35,767 nt of DNA, from the NCBI GenBank assembly GCA_025459195.1, contig JALORF010000039.1:1-35767 (forward strand). Reading direction: 5' to 3'. This document shows positions 34,501 through 35,767 of the stretch, piece after piece (the stretch's first letter is position 1; each line of letters begins with the position of its first letter). Origin of the DNA: Beijerinckiaceae bacterium (GTDB lineage: Bacteria > Pseudomonadota > Alphaproteobacteria > Rhizobiales > Beijerinckiaceae). The notes below the pieces were generated by a model, which saw nothing but the letters and a program-made list of their open reading frames with translations, made no database searches and had not been told where the DNA came from. Position numbers and translations under genes: made by a program.

Positions 34501-35767
34501 TCACAGGACATCGCGCGCGTCGAAGTTCACCACGACATCGCGCCAGTCATTGTAGAAGGGCGCAAATTGCGCCGGAATGCGCAGCGGCGTGCAACGCCGC
34601 GTGGCGGTGAGAGCGGAGTCGGCCGCCACGCGGAACAGCGGGTCTGCCGAAGTGTTGACCACCGAGGGCTGGCTGGCCAGCGTGCCATCCTGTTTCAGCG
34701 CAACTCTCACCGAGGGCACTGGCGGTCGCTGCGCGCTTTGCAGCGCCACGGGCACGACCCAGCAGCGCTCAAGCTGCTCCTTGATGATGCCGATCAGTTG
34801 CGAGCGCATGTTCGGGTTCATGCGCTGTGCGGTGCCGGTCTGGGTGCCGAGTGAGGCGACGCGGTTGACCTCGCGCCCCGTCGAGCCGGACGACTGCGCC
34901 TGCTCCTTCGAATTGAGCAGCTTGGAAATGTCGTTCGGGTTGAACTGTGCTGCCAGTTGCGCATCGCGGCGCGCCTTGGCTTCGGCAGCCGCCTTGGCCT
35001 TGGCATCTGCCGCAGCCTTGGCTTTGGCCAGCGCTTCGGCCTTGGCCCTGTTCTCGGCTTCGGCCTTCTCCTTCGCCTCGGCAAGCGCTTCAGCCTTGGC
35101 ATCGGCCTCGGCCTTGGCCTTGGCAGCCGCCTCGGCACGCGCTTTCGCAGCAGCCTCAGCCTGGGCACGGGCGCGGGCTTCAGCCTCGGCACGGGCCCTG
35201 GCAGCAGCGCGCGCTTCCTCGGCGGCCTGCTCGCGGCGGGCCTGGAGTTCAGCCTGCTCGGCGAGGGCGGCAAGCTGGTCGCGGCGCATCTCCGGCTTGG
35301 GCTCGGGCCTGGTCGCTTCACGCGGCTTGGGGTCGGGCTTGGCCTCTTGCGCTTGCGTCTCCGGCCTCGCGGCCTGCTGGGCAGGTGCGGGGGCAGGCCG
35401 GGCTGGCGGAGGCGGCGGTGCAACCTCGTCGCGTTCGGCGGTTCTGAGATCGGCGGGGCGTGTCGGCGGCGTCGGCGCATCGCGCTTGTTCTCGCCGGGA
35501 TCCTTCTGTTCGGTGATCTCGCTCTGGCGCTCGGCGCGCGGGCGCGGCGTCTCCTGCACCGCCTGGGCGCTGCGCTCGCCGCGTGTCACCTCGTTGAGCG
35601 CGGAAGGGTCGACCACCTCGACGGCAATTGCTTCGTCGGCGTCCTTGAAGGGCGGAGGCGAACTGCCAAACGCGACCAGGCCCGCAACCACCACGGCTGC
35701 GTGCCCGAACGCCGAAACGGCAACGCCCGGCTCCTGCTTCGAGAACAGCTTGGCGAAACGCAACTGC
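34501..35767 (-). CDS. tolA: Cell envelope integrity protein TolA, 5' end cut by window
   Basis: TolA spans the periplasm from an inner membrane anchor and joins TolQR to TolB/Pal. Seen are the membrane helix (VAVSAFGHAAVVVAGLVAFGS), a Pro/Arg/Glu-rich stretch and a long Ala/Glu/Lys-rich helix (repeats of the AEAKAKAEA type, about residues 170-270). A C-terminal domain follows (NPNMRSQLIGIIKEQLERCWVVP ... VRVALKQDGTLASQPSVV ... ALTATRRCTPLRIPAQFAPFYNDWRDVVVNFDARDVL). The frame is open to the end of the window; the TTG at 35763 shown in the ORF track is probably not the true start. TolQ and TolR would be expected next, outside the window. Confidence 0.93.
   Translation of the reverse strand, partial: QLRFAKLFSKQEPGVAVSAFGHAAVVVAGLVAFGSSPPPFKDADEAIAVEVVDPSALNEVTRGERSAQAVQETPRPRAERQSEITEQKDPGENKRDAPTPPTRPADLRTAERDEVAPPPPPARPAPAPAQQAARPETQAQEAKPDPKPREATRPEPKPEMRRDQLAALAEQAELQARREQAAEEARAAARARAEAEARARAQAEAAAKARAEAAAKAKAEADAKAEALAEAKEKAEAENRAKAEALAKAKAAADAKAKAAAEAKARRDAQLAAQFNPNDISKLLNSKEQAQSSGSTGREVNRVASLGTQTGTAQRMNPNMRSQLIGIIKEQLERCWVVPVALQSAQRPPVPSVRVALKQDGTLASQPSVVNTSADPLFRVAADSALTATRRCTPLRIPAQFAPFYNDWRDVVVNFDARDVL

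Noticed and set aside
33733-34854. 373-residue plus-strand ORF
   Set aside because: Antisense to tolB and tolA; shadow frame.
34900-35300. Repetitive-looking sequence in tolA
   Set aside because: The GCC/GCA-rich repeats encode the Ala/Glu/Lys helix of TolA and are ordinary for this gene, not a separate repeat element.

Overview
The window is GC-rich chromosomal DNA from an alphaproteobacterium, most likely of the order Hyphomicrobiales (a Bosea, Phreatobacter or Methylobacterium-like lineage). This is inferred from protein style and from gene order. The run tolA-tolB-pal-cpoB-tilS-ftsH-glmM is followed by an outer membrane barrel gene, serC-serA, purA, rpoH with an RluA-family gene, and an ECF sigma factor paired with an NrsF-type membrane anti-sigma factor. 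I see no tRNA, rRNA, insertion sequence, prophage or CRISPR array. No stretch over 300 bases lacks a gene.

Layout. 1-4967: exopolysaccharide locus, with a divergent Wzz/GumC-type chain-length protein (cut by the window edge), a Wzx-like flippase with a broken frame, and a polyprenyl-phosphate sugar-1-phosphate transferase. 5082-7983: an M20 amidohydrolase, then on the minus strand mtnP and a TVP38/TMEM64 membrane protein. 8045-9373: an ECF sigma factor and its NrsF-like regulator, divergent from the TVP38-mtnP operon. 9411-12722: a five-PAS GGDEF-EAL protein. 12880-14900: RluA-family pseudouridine synthase and rpoH. 14972-17646: an uncharacterised membrane protein behind purA. 17826-21981: a DUF4139 (MuiA-like) exported protein, a class I glutamine amidotransferase, an EamA transporter and a broken DCC/DUF393 gene. 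22032-22448: a HicA / DUF1902 toxin-antitoxin pair. 22524-25398: serA and serC with a structured leader. 25598-35767: broken outer membrane barrel gene, glmM, ftsH, tilS, cpoB, pal, tolB and tolA (cut by the window edge).

How the genes work together. Envelope functions dominate: Tol-Pal maintenance, GlmM for UDP-GlcNAc supply, FtsH quality control, an outer membrane barrel and polysaccharide export. Serine biosynthesis (serC-serA) appears to be run from one promoter whose transcript begins with a hairpin leader. Stress control is represented by RpoH and by the ECF/NrsF pair.

Most notable observations. (1) The sequence GTAACA-N16-CGAA occurs on both strands of the sigma/TVP38 intergenic region, predicting that the ECF sigma factor drives its own operon and the divergent TVP38-mtnP operon. 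(2) Five genes carry clear frame breaks: flippase, DCC, serA, outer membrane barrel and tilS. The DCC break is explained exactly by a perfect 19-bp tandem duplication. Because tilS is normally essential, at least part of this set is probably assembly error. (3) A 12-mer is shared by the two EPS promoter regions. (4) CtrA-like TTAACCAT sites lie upstream of pal and of the outer membrane barrel gene. I did not find a multi-gene system that I would call wholly undescribed; the ECF divergent regulon is the best candidate for new biology.
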